Part shown: positions 62,915 to 64,000 of the stretch, in pieces
Position numbering within the stretch: the stretch's first letter is position 1
Layout: every line of letters starts with the position of its first letter
Source: an uncultured Clostridium sp.
Lineage (GTDB): Bacteria; Bacillota; Clostridia; TANB77; CAG-508
Length of the DNA: 64,000 nucleotides
Direction of reading: 5' to 3'
NCBI GenBank assembly: GCA_900557195.1
Contig: USRT01000002.1
Location: 65,784 to 129,783, forward strand
Program-made: the position numbers and the translations under genes
The notes under the pieces: model-generated
Database searches by the model: none
What the model was told of the DNA's origin: nothing
The model's input: the letters and a program-made list of their open reading frames with translations, nothing else

Positions 62915-63851
62915 TTATTTAGATGTTTTTTTATTTCTTTTTTGTTGGTGTTTACAGAAAAAAATTGCAAAAATTATAGAAATAATTAAAAATATTCCAC
63001 TAATTCCTATTAATACTGGTTCTGCAACATCTGCTGACACTGATTTTACACTTAGAGTATTAGTAGTTCCTGTAGGTACATCAAATACTCCATTATGATT
63101 ACTATCATATGTCTCTTGTGTTTCATCCTTTGTTGATTCTGATTTATCATCTCTTATAGCTGACTCTATATTTACTATATGTTCTGAATCTTGTTTTTTA
63201 TTTTCTGAAGACTCAAAATCTGAATTTTGCTCTTTTTCTTCACTTTTATTATCTATACTTTTAAAATTTTCTTTTCTTACAATTAAGAATATAAATGTAA
63301 TTATAGATAAAGCTAAATTTCCTAATGATATTTTTAATGAATTTACTGCTTTATAGTATTTCCATTGAACCGTTGCTGTTGGCATTTGTAACATTTGTCC
63401 AATTTTTTTAAATGTAAGATTAGATAATATTTTTAAAGAAACAATTTCTTTTTCTTTTTCTGTTAAGCCACTTATTATTTTATTATATGTGTGAATATCT
63501 ATTATTTCTTCTATTTCACTTGACTCTTCTTGAAGTTCATAAATATCATCTATATTAACTTCTTGTTTCTTCCTTCTTAAATAATTCAAGGTTTCATTTC
63601 TACTAACTGTATAAATCCAGCTTAAAGTTCCTTTGTCTGGTAATTTTGTTTTATCTAAATTATATATTTTCATAAAAATCTCTTGTACAACATCTTCTGT
63701 GTTTTCTTTATTTTTTAATATTGAAAATACTATTCCATATATTAATGAATAATATTCTTTATAAAAAAAGTCATATAAATCCATATTGTCTGTTTTAAAT
63801 TCATTAAATATCCCGAGTTAATTCTTTATTTTTATCTTTTAAATTTTCCAT
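62915..63851 (-). CDS. ECF-type sigma factor with a C-terminal membrane and extracytoplasmic tail; CGG +1 shift near its start
   Basis: The sigma-70 regions are clear: region 2 with FFYKEYYSLIYGIVFSILKN and EDVVQEIFMKIYN, and region 4 with LTEKEKEIVSLKILSNLTFK plus MPTATVQWKYYKAVNSLK. The tail has one membrane helix, an acidic extracytoplasmic stretch and a second helix (LIGISGIFLIISIIFAIFF). A start at 63851 has AGGAG seven bases upstream, whereas ATG 63784 has none. It reads MENLKDKNKELT, meets CGG 63813-63815, and only a skipped C gives GIFNEFKTDNMDLYDFF. The fusion of sigma and membrane tail could sense an outside signal. Confidence 0.8.
63813..63815 (-). other. CGG +1 frameshift site at the start of the ECF sigma gene
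   Basis: TTA ACT CGG GAT becomes ACT|GGG ATA TTT AAT GAA. Unshifted translation ends after 14 codons. This is the only site where the glycine codon is GGG. P-site codon ACT. Confidence 0.7.
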
Positions 63852-63935
63852 TATATATCTCCTATTTATATATGATATAAATTTATTTTAATATATTTGA
63901 TATTTGTGTGTCAAATGTTACTGATCAGCATAAAT

Positions 63936-63985
63936 TTCTAAATCACATATAAAATTAGTCCGTAGCCTGTGTATTTATATATAAA
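63936..63985. repeat. Dispersed repeat, copy 2
   Basis: It matches 14661-14710 in 47 of 50 bases in the same orientation. The second arm of the hairpin seen in copy 1 is absent or has diverged in the remaining sequence. Confidence 0.7.
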
Positions 63986-64000
63986 AATTCCGTTCTTTGC

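Noticed and set aside
23848..63851. The split genes as pseudogenes
   Set aside because: Core genes such as pheT, truA and rarA are affected, the sequence after every break is well conserved, and all breaks share one cause (CGG). Decay would give varied indels and stop codons.
17756..63851. The extra C bases as random sequencing or assembly errors
   Set aside because: Not fully excluded, but every site is in codon phase directly before a GGN glycine codon and no other indel type is seen. An error process should be blind to phase.

Overview
The window is very AT-rich DNA from a spore-forming, low-GC Firmicute, most likely an uncultivated Clostridia-type lineage. It carries spoVG, spoIVB and a spoVAC-AD-AE operon, a zinc-ribbon S14, a T-box in front of pheST, and cohesin, dockerin and DUF4214 surface proteins. 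Almost all genes lie on the minus strand. No tRNA, rRNA, CRISPR array or transposase gene was found.

Layout: 1-10.3 kb is the S10-spc ribosomal protein operon, read leftwards from a consensus promoter and a structured leader to the start of secY; rpmD (L30) is missing. Next are spoVG (sigma-H-type promoter) and divergent murC. 12.7-16.2 kb holds a transglutaminase-like protein, an MgtC-like protein and spoIVB. 16.2-28.2 kb is one long Tad-type secretion/pilus operon: CpaB-like, two ParA-like proteins with degenerate P-loops, the TadA/CpaF ATPase, two TadB/C-like membrane proteins, and eight small or large proteins with a pilin-like N-terminus. 28.5-46 kb mixes housekeeping and stress genes: HD hydrolase, truA, cdaA, a ParE-type toxin-antitoxin pair, pheST, NfeD/SPFH, a copper-type ATPase with its chaperone, rarA and ruvA. 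46-51 kb has a dockerin/DUF4214 giant protein beside a membrane-anchored cohesin-like protein. 51-53.4 kb is a sigma-G-type dodecin-spoVAC-AD-AE operon. The end holds pyrF, a nucleotidyltransferase, an M19 dipeptidase, infC-rpmI-rplT with an L20-type leader, an M23/DUF4214 protein, and a VWA protein behind an ECF sigma factor with a membrane tail.

Main discovery: many conserved genes look broken, but always in the same way. The reading frame meets an in-frame CGG codon, and the correct protein continues if one C is skipped so that the next codon is GGN (glycine). I count 16 such sites in 12 genes: truA, cdaA, pheT, copA-like, rarA, tadA x2, two pilin-like genes, spoVAC, spoVAD x2, spoVAE x2, pyrF and the ECF sigma gene. 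In 14 the shift is needed to join the two halves; in cdaA and pyrF it only changes the C-terminus. CGG triplets that straddle codons are common and harmless, while in-frame CGG used as an ordinary codon occurs once, in one probably acquired lipoprotein gene. No other kind of frame break was seen. This pattern argues for a programmed +1 frameshift, or four-base CGGN decoding as glycine, at a codon with no normal tRNA. A systematic sequencing artefact is the main alternative and should be excluded with reads and proteomics.

Other notable items are three palindromic elements with a GGGACGG core, a perfect 40-bp inverted repeat, a second AT-rich inverted-repeat element, a 50-bp dispersed repeat, and structured segments between ribosomal protein genes.
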